A stretch of DNA of 64,000 nucleotides from Ichthyophthirius multifiliis (taxonomy: Eukaryota > Ciliophora > Oligohymenophorea > Hymenostomatida), in assembly GCF_000220395.1 (NCBI RefSeq), contig NW_004086960.1, positions 1 to 64,000 of the forward strand. The letters are read 5' to 3'. Positions 38,487 to 51,445 of the stretch are shown piece by piece. Position numbers and translations under genes: made by a program. The notes below the pieces were generated by a model that searched no databases, was not told the DNA's origin, and saw only the letters and a program-made list of their open reading frames with translations. Within the stretch, counting starts at the first letter, position 1. Each line of letters opens with the position of its first letter.

Positions 38487-41400
38487 TCATATTTTCATAT
38501 TATGACTATTATTAATTGGAAAGAAATCATATTATTAATTATTTAAGCATTCTTTAACATATTTTTCAATCCTATCACATTAATTAAATTATTTCGAATT
38601 GATATAAATTATATAATTTAGATAATTAAAAATATTATGTTCCATATTTATATGGGTATCCCAATCAAGTATTTTATCATCAAAATATTTTTTAAAAATT
38701 CCACAAACCATACATTTTTCGGTATTACTTTTTTCTTTTTTATGTTTAATTTCTCTATATTCGGCATAAGAATCAATAATTTACCCTAAAAAAGTATTAA
38801 GCATCAAAAAATTAATAAAAATCCAAAAAGTTAAATCAAAGAAGAATCTTTCCCAATAATCATTTTAACCTATAATTTTTATAATTATAAAAAATTAAAT
38901 TAAATATTTATACTTTTATCGATATTTTTTAAAACTCCGTGAATACCTTAAGGATTAATTAGACCTTATAAAATATTAAAAATAAAAGTAGTATACATAT
39001 ATTCATTAGTTGTATTATTATAAGCTGATCTTTAAGGATAATTTCTGTCTAAATAAACTTCAGAATAAGAAGATTTTAAAATTAAAGATGCAATCAAAGT
39101 ATAAACATAAATAATAATTATTGTAGCAAAAACAATTTAAGCGAATTTCTTATAGTTTAAAGTTAAAATTTTATAGAGTTGGTAAAGACTACTGCTTCTT
39201 TTAAATACATCTAAAAGTAATATTGAGAAAATTATTTTACTATATATAGCTAAAAAAGATAAAACAAAGTAAAAAACATAATATAATATATTTATATCTG
39301 AAATATAAGCTTTGATAATATTTTATATTTTAATCTATTTTTAAAATTAATTTTAGTACTTGAACATTAATTTCGGATATCTAACAATAAGCTCTATTTA
39401 TAAAGTACAAAATGATAATATTAGATGAGTTATGAAAAATGCTAAAAATGTCTTTTTTTTAAAAAAAAATAACTAAATATATAATGAATATATATACAAG
39501 TTCGCTTTTTAATGGTAAAATAGAATTATTTTGACCTTCAAAAGTCATACTTATTAAAAATATTAAATTTATTATAAAAATAAATAATAAAGTTATATCT
39601 TTTATAATATCAGAATTTTTAATAAAAAACTGCAATAAAGGATATTGTTAAAATTTTTTTTCTTGAGATAATGAATATTAAAAATATTTACTTTCGTTAA
39701 CTATAAATTCTAAATTATTCTATGTTTAAATTTTTTTTATTTTTAATTTTTTTTTTTACTTTATCATATTAATTATAAGCTTTTTCTTAAAAATCTTTCT
39801 TTATATTTTAGGTTATATAATGTGATAAAAAGGGTAATTTAAATAATACTTTTACTCTTTAATTATTTTAAACTATTTCAACCATTCCAATAAATCTGGA
39901 ATAAAATTATAAACTTTAATTTATAAATTATATTTCCCTTTATATTATCTAATTATATTATTGATTAATATTTATTTTCTTTTGCTAAAAATCTTCAATT
40001 TATTATTTAGATGCCTAATTATCTTTTAATGTCTAATAAAAAAATATAATTATATAGCTTATTTAATTTTTTTTTTAACCGATAATTCGTCATTTATTTC
40101 TGAATTGTCTTATTATTTTAATGTCTTTTTACTTGTAAATTTATGTCTTTGTAAATTAATTTTTTATTTAATTTCTTTGCTTATTAACAACTCATTTGCT
40201 AATTTTTAAAATTTAAAATTATTGTTATTTATTTATTCATCTTTTTATATTTTGAATATTGATAAATAAAAATTTGATTCTGTATATAATTTACTTTAAT
40301 AATTCTATTATTTTAAGCCTTTAAAAGGTAATAAGAAATGTATATTTTCATTTTTATTTGAAAGTTTTTAAATTTCTTTTTATTCAATTTAATTCAAAAT
40401 ATGATAGATTAAGATAACAAATTCAAATGATAACTAAAATTTAATTATTTTTTTAAATAAATAAAAATTAAAAATAAATACATTAATTAATAAGTTATCA
40501 TGAAAACTTAAATATTATTTGTAACAGTAAGAATCGGAACAACAAGAATGATCATTTAATTTATTACAGAATTATTATTTAAAAATAAGATTTAATCTAT
40601 AGTTTATTTTATTAAAATATGTATAGGATATAATCGAACATATTTTTCTTATATTAAGTACTTCAAGAAGTTAAATTAATGCTTCCTAATTATTTAAATT
40701 AAAAACTATACTATATAGTAAATTAACACAATTAAGAATAGTTTAAAGTTTATAAATATCTCTTAAGTTTTCGCCATGAAAATCAATTAAATTATCACAA
40801 ATGATATTATTTAATTAATTTAAAAAATTTTAGTTTCTCAAAAGAACTATTTTATTTTATGAATTGATTGAATTACACATATTCATTACACAATCTATAC
40901 AATAATTTATTAAAGAGCAATATCTTAAATTTTTTCCTTTGAAAAAGTCAAAATATTTATCTTTAAATTTCGATAAATTGCTTATAAAATATAATATTTC
41001 ATCTACTATGTTTACTGATGTATATATTTCTTATTTATCAAATTTCTTTTTTTTAAAAAAAACATAAAATAAAATATTTATTTAATTTTTTTTACTTATA
41101 ATCGATAAAAATTCTAAAATTAATTATCTGATATTTCGCATGTTTTTTTTATAAAAATAAGAATTTAAATGACTATGTTTTCTCTTATTTATAAATAAAT
41201 ACAATTATCTTATATAGATAATATATAATTTGTTAATGATTATTTAATAAACTTTAAAAAATTATTTGTAATTTCTATATTTTAAGGCTATTATAATATA
41301 TTTATTAGTATTTGTGTTGATTATTTAGGATTAAGTTTTAACAATTCATTTAAAATTTTTAAAATTATTTCGAAATTTTACAATTCTTTTTTTTCTATAT

Positions 41401-44400
41401 TTTTATTTATATAATATTTGAATTCTTTTTTTTTATTACTATTTGAATCATTTTAATCTAAATAATTGTTAAAGCTTTAATAATCATACAAATTTTTAAT
41501 CAATTAATATAAAAAATTTTCGTCTATAATAATATGTATCAAAACCTATATTTATTATGAACTTATTATTTAGTTTTCAATACTATTATTTTTTTTATTT
41601 TCTATAAAAGGTAAATTTTTATTCTTAATCAAATATTTATCAATCGAAGTATTTTTTTTGTGCTATTTTAATTGTTTTAATTTTTTAATTAAATAATATA
41701 GTATTTTAAAGTAATTTGTATCTTAAAAAGTTATTAAGAATTGTAGTTATTTTTAAAATTTCATTATATTCTATTTTTAACTTTCTTCATTTTCTTCTGA
41801 AAAAACAACCATCAATATTTATTGTGCATAATTTTCAAATTATTATTAATTTATAAGTGGAACAATCAAATTTTTATAATTATTCAAAAACTTTTACAAA
41901 TAAACTGCATTTTAATCTGTTTAAGTTTTAAGTTTATTTTTCTACTTATCCTATTTTATATTAGTATTTATATATACAATTTTTTACTTATTAATCAAAA
42001 TTTTCATTTAAACTTAGAAATTTGCTTAATTATTTTAAAAATTTTGAAATATTTATTCTTTTTGTTTTTTCATTAGAAAAATCATTTACGAAATAAATAA
42101 TATCATCATAATTAATAAAATAATCATCATAGACATTAAAAATACCTATTAACTTAAGCATTTTTATAAATTTATTAATAAAATCATAATTTTAAATTAA
42201 AAATTCTTAAGATAGATAATCATTATCAATTCCAAAAGTACTATATATATATAATAAAAATAAAAGTGTATTAAAAATAAAATAATATAACTCTAATAAT
42301 TTTTGAAACGAGAAATATTTAGAACAGATTAAATATTTAATTTTTTCAAAAAATAAATAATTAATAAATGTATTTTAATCATTATTTTTTTATTAATTTA
42401 ATTATTTTTATATTTTTTCTAAAACTTATTAGTTAAAACTTTAAATATATTATTAAATATCAGTCTTTTTATATTATTTTAGTTTCTATTCCAAATCTAT
42501 AATATTTATATTTTGAAGAACTTTTAAATTATTCACATTATTTTCAGAACAATTTTAAATCGGATTTTATATTAAACATTCTGATAATAAATATATTATT
42601 CCTTTAAGATCAATTTAAAATTTAAAACTTATTTTTTTTAAAATACATCTTATATTATTTATAGCTTTATAAACCTTTTTTTAATTAAAATAAGTTAAAA
42701 TATTACTTTTTACTAATGTAAGATTTTCTATTAACATTTTCTCTTCATTTAATTGTTTTAAATTTTAATAATTTATTTTCATTTTTTTAATTTCTTAAAA
42801 AAATATTATTATAAAAATTAGTAACCCTTCCTTTGAATTATCAAACTTTTTATTACCGTAAATATAATCCCAATATTCACTATTATTTATTAGAATATTA
42901 AAGTTTTATTCCTTTATTTAAATAAAATATAAAAATAAATATATTTTTGAATTTTACTTAATGCTTTTTCTATAATATTTGTAATTTCTCTTCTTAATAG
43001 CTTTTTTCTTCAGCAAAGTCTTAACAATAATCCCTTACTTTTTATTAGACGTTAGTATAATAAATTTATGTTTCCTATGAAGCATTTTCAGGAATATTAA
43101 CCACTCCATCTAAATACTTTAAATACAAATAAATAATCAATAAATTAATAAATTATTAATACCTTTATAAATTTTTATAAATCATTTAGTATAATAACTT
43201 AAATAATATCATTTATTTCCTAAATACTAAACTACTTATCAATATTTTGATTTTAAAAAATATATAGGTAAAATAATATTCTAGTAAAATTCTTTTTGAT
43301 AATAAAAGGAGTAGATAAAGAACTCACAAATGACTTAATATCTTCATATAAAATTATTTTCTAGACTTAGATAATCCCTAGGTTATAATTTTAGACTAAT
43401 AAACTAATTAAATAGCTAAGATTTTAATATAATAATATCTTAATTGAAATTTTTTCTTTTTATTTACTACAATTATCAATCTCTTAGTTAATATTTTAGA
43501 ATTCAATAAATTGAAATATATTATTAATCTTTTATTATATTTTTTATAAATTATATATTTATATTTTTTTACTTTTAGTATTTTATTAAGAATAAATTAT
43601 TATATTTTTTAATCTATTTTATAATTTTTTATTTCTTTATATTATTAATTAAAAAAATATTTTTAGTTTTTATTTTCTATTGGTGCTTTTAATAATGATG
43701 TCAGTAATTATGTTATGTTAATAAGTGTTTATTTACTTATATTAGCAGTGTTATTTTCTAATATATCAAATATTTTATTTAAATAGAACTTGAGTTTTTC
43801 TTATTAAGAAGAAATAGATTATAAAATAATTCCTAAAAGTTTATAAACATTTAAATCATAATTAAGTAAAATTAAAAGATTATCAAATTATTTAAATAGC
43901 ATTTCTTTACAATTTTTTTTATTATTTTTACAAAAATTAACATAAAACTGAATTATTGTTTCGCAAAAATTTCTATAAAGTTTATCACTCAAATTTGATT
44001 ACTTAATCTTGTTATATAATTTTTTTTATAAATTATATTTTTTAATAAAATAAAAACCTTTATAAAATTTTATAGTTTCTAATGTATTTACAAGTTTCTG
44101 ATAATATCTTAAATTAGTATTTAATTAATTAAATTATTTTTATTTTATTTAATTTTTTAATTTAAATCATTTAAATAAGTATTAACTTTTATAATATTAT
44201 CTTAATATTATTAATTAGGAATTTATTATTTCATATAATCATCTTATTATGAAATTATTTTATTTATTATTTTCTCTAATTTTAAAGGATTAATTATTTA
44301 TTAAGCTAAAGATTTTCCTTCTAATTCATATAAAAGTAAAGTATTATTAACCCCATTTATTAATTTAGTTTTTTTTAATTCTTTATACAAATTTTAAGTA

Positions 44401-47199
44401 TATGAAATTATATATTAGAATGTTTTAATAACAGTTTAATAAGAATTATTATATTTTTAATTATCTTAAAATTAAAAAAAATTAAATGAAATTATATATA
44501 TTTTTTAAAAAAACCTTTATTTAATATAAAAAAAATAATAGTTCATCAATCTAAAATGAATCAATTTAATATTTATTATTACTTTAAGGAATATTTTAAT
44601 TATTATTATCTATTTTTATTTTTATATTATTATTAATTATATTTTACGAATTACACTCTTACAAAACAGGACTTATTCCTTAATTATGATTTAATAAAGG
44701 TGTCTAAACATCATCATCTACAAAGGTTTATCTTATTATAGGATTTGAATTTTAGATAAATTAATTGTACACAAAAAATATTTTTAAAATATTTTATTTA
44801 AAATCTTCAGTCTAATATGGTTGTAAAATTTCATTTAATTATGCTTAGTATGAAAATTCCACTAATGTAAGCTGTATTTAAATATTCAACTTTATTTACA
44901 TATATAATCTTATTAATTAGAAAAACTCATTTAATATTTCATCTAACTATTCATTAAATTTATTTTATTTAATTATGTTTGTTATAAATACAAATATCCA
45001 ATGATTATTCTTTTTTTTAATTTAAAAATATCTTTTTAATAAAAAATATTTTACATTAAAATTTATTTGTTTTTTCTCTTTTTAAAATAAGTCTATAAAT
45101 GCATATATTATGTTTATACTTTATTTTATTATGTTTTCCGTATATTATATATTTAAATATCCTAAATCGAATGTTTTCTTAGTTAATTTAAGAATATATT
45201 TAAAATAATTTAGTTTAAGTATAATGTCTTCGTCTTTCTATTTTTCTATAAACAAATTAAAAATAGATATAAATTTTATTTTTGATTAAAATAAAACCTT
45301 ATTATATAACTATTGTATTTATTTAAGGATAATATTCAAATTCAGAAAGTCCTTATTCCCAAAATTAAATAATAAATGGAAGTAAAATTTCATCAAAATT
45401 TTATGTTTATCTACTAATACTTTATGCTTTAGAAAAACATTATAAAATATCACAAACTTTTCCATTTAATTTCAGTTTATTAATCTAATCAAAAACAACA
45501 CTAAATTAAATATAAATAACAATTTCAAAAAAAATAAAAAAAAATACTTTCTATTTTCTTATTAATTTAAAGTTAAAAAAGGATTTATATCTAAATAGGC
45601 AGCCTCATAAAGTTAAATACAACTAGCTTTAATATCAATATAAATATCTTTATTTTATATTGCATTTAATAAATAAATATCCACAATTTCTTATGAATAT
45701 ATTTATTTTATTGATTTTTTATTTCTTCCTTTACATAAATTCGAATATAATATAAAAACTGATGAAATATACTAAAAAAATATTATTTAAATAGATATTT
45801 TTTTTTTTTTACATCTCTTAAATCTTAATTTTTACTAATATCTTCAAGTTTAAATAATACAATATCTTCATTTTAATTATCTTAATTACTCATTAATTCT
45901 TTTAAATCAGGATTCATTTTCAAAAATTCTAATAAATTACTTGAATTGGTAAACGCTATAGTTAATCCTTAATAAAATTATATCAAAGCTCTATTTTTTC
46001 CATTTTTCCCTTTGAAAAATAATTCATAACAACATTTATTTTAATAACTATTTTTATTATTTTAATAAAAAATTATTTAAAGATATTATTAATAACTCTT
46101 TTAAAGGATTTTAATTAGAATCTAAAATAATTAAAGAAATAAATTCAATACAGAAAATTTATTCTTAAATATTTTACTTAGATTCATCTAAATGATCTAA
46201 AACTTTAATCCATTCAACAAGTTCATCAAAATGATTTTCATTTCCTTTCGAATGACACATACTCTTTGATTCTTTCAAAAGTTTAGAAATTTATTTCGGA
46301 TAAACTCTTAATTATCCAGGAAAAAAATCATCATTAGTAAATATTTAAGCCGAAGGATTTTTATTTTATTTAACGTAGAAGTTCAAAATATTATAAATTT
46401 TTTAAGGAACATTTTATAAATGTTAAAAAACAATAAATTAGGGAGATTTTTCGTTCATTTTAAAATTGAAATTGCCTTTAGGTAACCTAACTTATTTTTA
46501 TTTATCTTTTGATGTTCCAGAGGTGTATTTATTTGCATAAAACATAGTATCAATTAGTTTTAATAATAAAATCAAAAGATCTATAAAGTTTTATTCTTTT
46601 AATATTTATTATTTTTTTTGATTTGATAATTAAGAAAAATTAGTTTTATCATAAAGTAAACTTTCTAATTATAAAAAATTTTGTTCAATATTTTGTACTT
46701 ATTTTTTTAATTTTTTTTATTATTATAATGCTATTATATACGAAAATAAAAAATCATCTGCATTCTATTTTTATTTTTTAATTTTTTTAAAAGCTATTTT
46801 TTTATTTTTTTTACTTTATTTTTATCTTATATTATTGCAAAGTTTTGTAAAAAATAATGAAATTTTAAAAATTGGTTATAAATTAAAACTATAGAATCTA
46901 AAAATTAAACATATTAATCATTTGCAAAAATAAATTTATGCATATAAGGTTATCTTAGTCCTGCAACTTTCATTTATAAAGAAATCTATATTTTATTATT
47001 ATCATTATTTTTTTAGGCATGTAAAATAGAACCATCAAAAGCATATATTTTCAAAGTTGAAGATTCATATAATTCGTTACTATTTTATAAAGATTTACTT
47101 TTTTTTACATAAAAATAAGATTCATCATCATAAACATTATATGTTAATTATATTTTTCCTGATATTTGCATTTGAGAAATAAAAAGTCTTTTAATTATA

Positions 47200-47256
<57 letters not shown>

Positions 47257-48931
47257 TTTACCCAGTTGCTAAATTTTTTAAACGAAACTTTTCTAAACAT
47301 AATAAAGGACCTCCTTAGAAATTATATTATCTTTAAATTTCCCATAATTAATAAGAAGAATTATTATTTTCTTAATCATAAGTTAATTCGTGTATATCAG
47401 AAGAATTTATTTTTTTTTTATCAAGACATTTTAATATAAAAAAAGTTTCTGTACTTTAATTTAGATGATTGTCTTCATTAGTTTAATAAATACGACAATT
47501 TTTTAAATTTAAAAATTAATTTAATTTTTTTTCTGTTACACTTAGATAACATCCTGAGTTTATGTGCTATATTTTTATTATATGACTTGTATAAAAACAT
47601 TTTTTATTAGAATTTTTATTATTAATTTAACTTTAATCTAAATATTGTTTAATCTAAATTTTATTATAAAAGTTTATAAAAAATAAATAATAATTACTCT
47701 AAATTATCCTTTGTCTTCATTTGCATTTATTAAATATTTTTTTTTATTTGTTTAAGGTATTGATTAGGTATAAATTGAATCCATTATATTTCTCTTTTTA
47801 TTATTTATATATAAAAAAAAATAAGTAAATTTACATTTTATAAAAAAGAAACATTTAAAAATAACAATTAATTATAGGTTTCTTAAATATTAATAATATC
47901 AGAATCAAAAATTTGTCCCCCAATTTACCTACTTAAATCATTCGGAACAAATCTGAAAATTGAATATTGACTTGGAGTCTTTTCTAAAGTACATTCAATA
48001 CATCCATTTTATTTAGCTGGTTTAAAAGGGTTTATAGTAATATATTTTTATGAAAAAGGGTGATAAATCAATACTTATTTTCCATATAAAAGTGTGTCTA
48101 ATGCAATTTATCTACAGGAAAAAAACAAAATATATAAAAAAAAATCAAATTATACCCTTTAAATTCATCATTTTATAAATTTTGCCTTGGATTTATTATT
48201 TTAAAAAAACACCTTCTGAAATTTGCAACAGGATTATCTAAATTATTATGTTTTTCACTAACACATTCTAATCTATTTTTTTAACTTGCAATCATAAAGA
48301 AATAAATATTATCTTCTTTATTTTTCTTTTTTAAATATTCAAAATTTATTATTAAAAAAAAAAAAAATGTATTTACTATTTTATTGTTAATAATATTATA
48401 TTTAAAATAAATAATATCGTCATAATCTAAAACTTTAATTTCTTTTTTTTTCTTTTCTTTTGTTAATATTTATTATTGAGGAATTTTATAATTAAATTTG
48501 GATTTGGTTTTAATTCTTATAATATCACTAAATTCCTAATTATCTCCTTCATCTTATTATATTAGGGTGTTTTCTATATTTCCTTCATTTCCATGATGAA
48601 TATTATATGCCTAATATTATAAAATTTTCTAATTGATACATTTTTTAAATTATCCGAATAAAATATTATTTTATGGAGATTATAAATCGGTACTTATCAT
48701 ATTTATTATTCCACGTGGTGTTTTTGTTTACTCAATTATGTTTTTACTATCGTTTAATGCTTCTTTAATTATTGTTTATTGTTTCGTAATGATTTAATTG
48801 TTTTCTTCTATTTTTTATTAGTCTTCATTTATTTAACGATTTAAAAGTGTCTTAAAATATACACGAACTAAAACATTATCAAACTTTCGAAAACCACTTT
48901 CTACATCTTTTTTTGTTAAAAAATCAGTCAT
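38487..48931 (-). CDS. ITPR: IP3-receptor/ryanodine-receptor-type calcium release channel
   Basis: One 10.4-kb minus-strand gene with many short introns, not all resolved. It starts MTDFLTKKDVESGF. The N terminus has an Ins145/MIR-like region: DNIYFFMIASQKNRLECVSE, then LYGKQVLIYHPFSQKYITIN (about 48.0-48.3 kb), and HINSGCYLSVTEKKLNQF with LWEIQRYYNFQGGPLLCLEK (about 47.3-47.6 kb). A long helical middle (40-47 kb) would hold the RIH-type armadillo regions. The C terminus is diagnostic: after the pore, FLMLNTFLGQIIDSYAEYRE, then CMVCGIFKKYFDD...DTHINMEH, the CxxC...HxxxxH cluster of IP3 receptors. It would release Ca2+ from ER, alveolar sacs or vacuoles. The usual GGGxGD filter is not seen; the pore loop reads ILQGLINPQGIHGVL. 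Whether it binds IP3 cannot be decided. Confidence 0.88.
47206..47250. repeat. (TA)n tract inside an intron of the channel gene
   Basis: About 22 TA units immediately 3' (in gene orientation) of the exon ending FRLKNLATG and within a non-coding interval of the calcium channel gene. Probably length-polymorphic. Confidence 0.85.
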
Positions 48932-49802
48932 TTTTATTTTGTGTATTTATATTTTAAATATTTTATTTATTTCAAAAATAATAAATTATTTACATCTAAA
49001 ATGCAAATAATTATTATTAATATAAGTTTAATTTTAATTTTAAATTTTTTTTTATAATTAAAAACAATTTTTATTAAGATATCCAAGGATAAAATGGATT
49101 TAATTTATAGTTTTTTATAATATAAGAAATATTATAGGCACTAGCAATAATTATTTAATTATAAATTACAAAATTATTAATCTCTTATTTCATTTAATAC
49201 TTTTTTTAACTATATTTTTTTCAATAGTTTTATAATAAATTGACATAATTTAATTTTAGATTGTAAAAAAATTATTTCAAGATATCAAAATAAATAATAT
49301 AATACAGTTTCTTTTATTAAAAAAGCTACAAATAATATTTTTTGTTTAATATTTCATAAAAAAATAATTTTATTAATTTTCTATTATTTAAATTTATAAT
49401 TGATTAACATTAAAATAAAAATAATTGATCTTTTTATTATATTAATAAATAAAAATATTCCATAATTACAAAACTTGAATTTTAAAAATTGTTTAAGCTT
49501 AACTTAATATAAATCTTTATTTTTATTAATTATGCCTAAATTCATAATAATTAAAAAAAACTAGAATAATATTTAAATTTTTATAGCAAATAAATGAAAA
49601 AATATAAAAATATTTTATATATAACAAAATTAAATAAAAAATTAATCATGTTTAATTCAAATAAAATTAATATATTATTTTTTATGAATTATATATATTA
49701 ATGAAAAAATTTAGATATGTAATTAATATATAATAAAATAACTCATAATTATTAAATATTATTGAAAAATAATTCAATGAGATTTTAAACAATAATAATA
49801 TA
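48932..49802. other. Divergent intergenic spacer
   Basis: An 871-nt AT-rich interval between the calcium channel start and the next plus-strand gene. No motif or coherent frame recognised. Confidence 0.5.
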
Positions 49803-50574
49803 ATGAAAAAATAAAATAAAATAAGACTATAACCAGAAATACTCAAATATTTAAGAATAATTTAATGTTTGAATTAAAATTAAAAATTTAAAACATAAAG
49901 GAATACTTATGAAATTTAAATTTTTTATGATAAATTAAAAAAAATAGTATAATATTTATATTTATTATCAAATAATAAAAATATTGAAATAAGTAATTTT
50001 AAGTTAATGTTTGAAAAACAAATAAAGACTATAATATTTAATAAATAATATAAAAAATATTATATTTGAATATTTATAAAAATGAAAATAACTTTTTTGC
50101 TTTAGGAGATTATACAGATTAAAAAGAATATAATATTTAATATAAAACAAAATATGATTAGTCTATTACTAATAAAATAAAATTAATCTTTTAAAATGTA
50201 TTAGAATATATAAAAATTTAGTTATTTTTATTAAATATAACTTTTTTATTCATTAATAAATATGATGCTGAAACTTTAACTGACTTTCACTTTAAAAAAT
50301 AATTAAAATTTTGTGATATATACAGAGATAAATTAAATAAAAATATGTTAAAAATAATAATTTTAACATTATTAATGCAAATGAAGAGCAAATTAATGAA
50401 AAATCTGAATAAAATTAGATGTATTAAATGCAAATTTCATATATAAACAACTTTGTTAAATTAATCTTCAGTAATTTGGGTTCCTTAATTTCTTTTTTTT
50501 CATATTTTTTTTCACTATAACTAAAATTATATTTAATTTTTTATTAACTTATTTGGCTATCTTAAACATTATGA
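49803..50574 (+). CDS. Hypothetical protein with two apparent single-base gaps
   Basis: The ATG at 49803 opens a protein-like frame: MKKQNKIRLQPEILKYLRII, then YEIQIFYDKLKKIVQYLYLL and FKLMFEKQIKTIIFNKQYKK, until TGA near 50071. Adding one base before GAATATTTA gives a second frame (NIYKNENNFFALGDYTDQKE, KYDAETLTDFHFKKQLKFCD), and one more base near 50350 gives a third (NIINANEEQINEKSEQNQMY, ISYINNFVKLIFSNLGS) that runs to TGA at 50574. Both shifts are single missing bases, in the same direction as in other genes here. The final residues are hydrophobic and may be read-through of an intron. No family recognised. It is either a real gene with consensus errors or a recent pseudogene. Confidence 0.5.
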
Positions 50575-51445
50575 TAATAAACCATATTATTATTTAAACT
50601 AATAACCTGTAATAATCATATTTTAAAATAAAATAAAATGTTTAACAGTAACGTCTAAAAGAACATTTTTATAAAATTTAGGAATAATTTACAAAAAACT
50701 ATTTCTACCAACTTTATCAAATAAATAATTATATTTATATTTATTTTACATATTTATATATTTTTTTTTATTATTTACATATTATTAATTATTAATTTTT
50801 TTTATTTTATTTTTTTTCAAAATTTTTTTATTATTTTTAATTTTAAAATTATATGTTTTATAAATTGAATTTAACTTTATTTGTATCTTTTTTTTTCTTT
50901 AATTAATTTATTATAATAATAATTTTTTAATAAAAAAAATTAATTAAAACTAAATATTTAAAAATAAACTTTTTAAACAAAATAAATATTTTTATTTTTT
51001 AATTTAAAAATTATTTTTTTAATTTAATAAATAATTAATTTTGACAATAAATATTTAATTTGTTATTATAAATTTGGTTTTTTTATTCCTTAATTTTTTT
51101 TATAAATGTCTATTTTATTATTTCAAATTTTAGTAATTATTTTTATTTATCTATTTCAAACAGCTATTTTATTAATTCTATAATATTTTATATAAATTAA
51201 TTATATTTGAAATTGAAAGCATTATGTTATTCAAATAAATATACATATATTTGTATTTTTTTATTTTTATTTGTATTAATTTTAAAAATTTAATATTTGA
51301 TATATAATTATAATATTTAATATATAAAATATATAATATTTGAATTGATTTAAAAAAAAAATGAAAAAAGAATTTTATTAAAATATATTAAATTATAATT
51401 ATTATTAATATATAAAAATATTATAATTATAAATTTTTAAAAATA
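50575..51445. other. Intergenic, AT-rich, nothing recognised
   Basis: An 871-nt spacer of near-pure A/T between a broken plus-strand gene and the minus-strand transporter. A segment around 50560-50710 could be further exon material of the upstream gene (GYLKHYDNKPYYYL in one frame), but no splice junction supports it. Confidence 0.45.

Noticed and set aside
41822-42076. 84-codon plus-strand open frame
   Set aside because: Shadow of the minus-strand calcium channel gene; hydrophobic low-complexity reading only.
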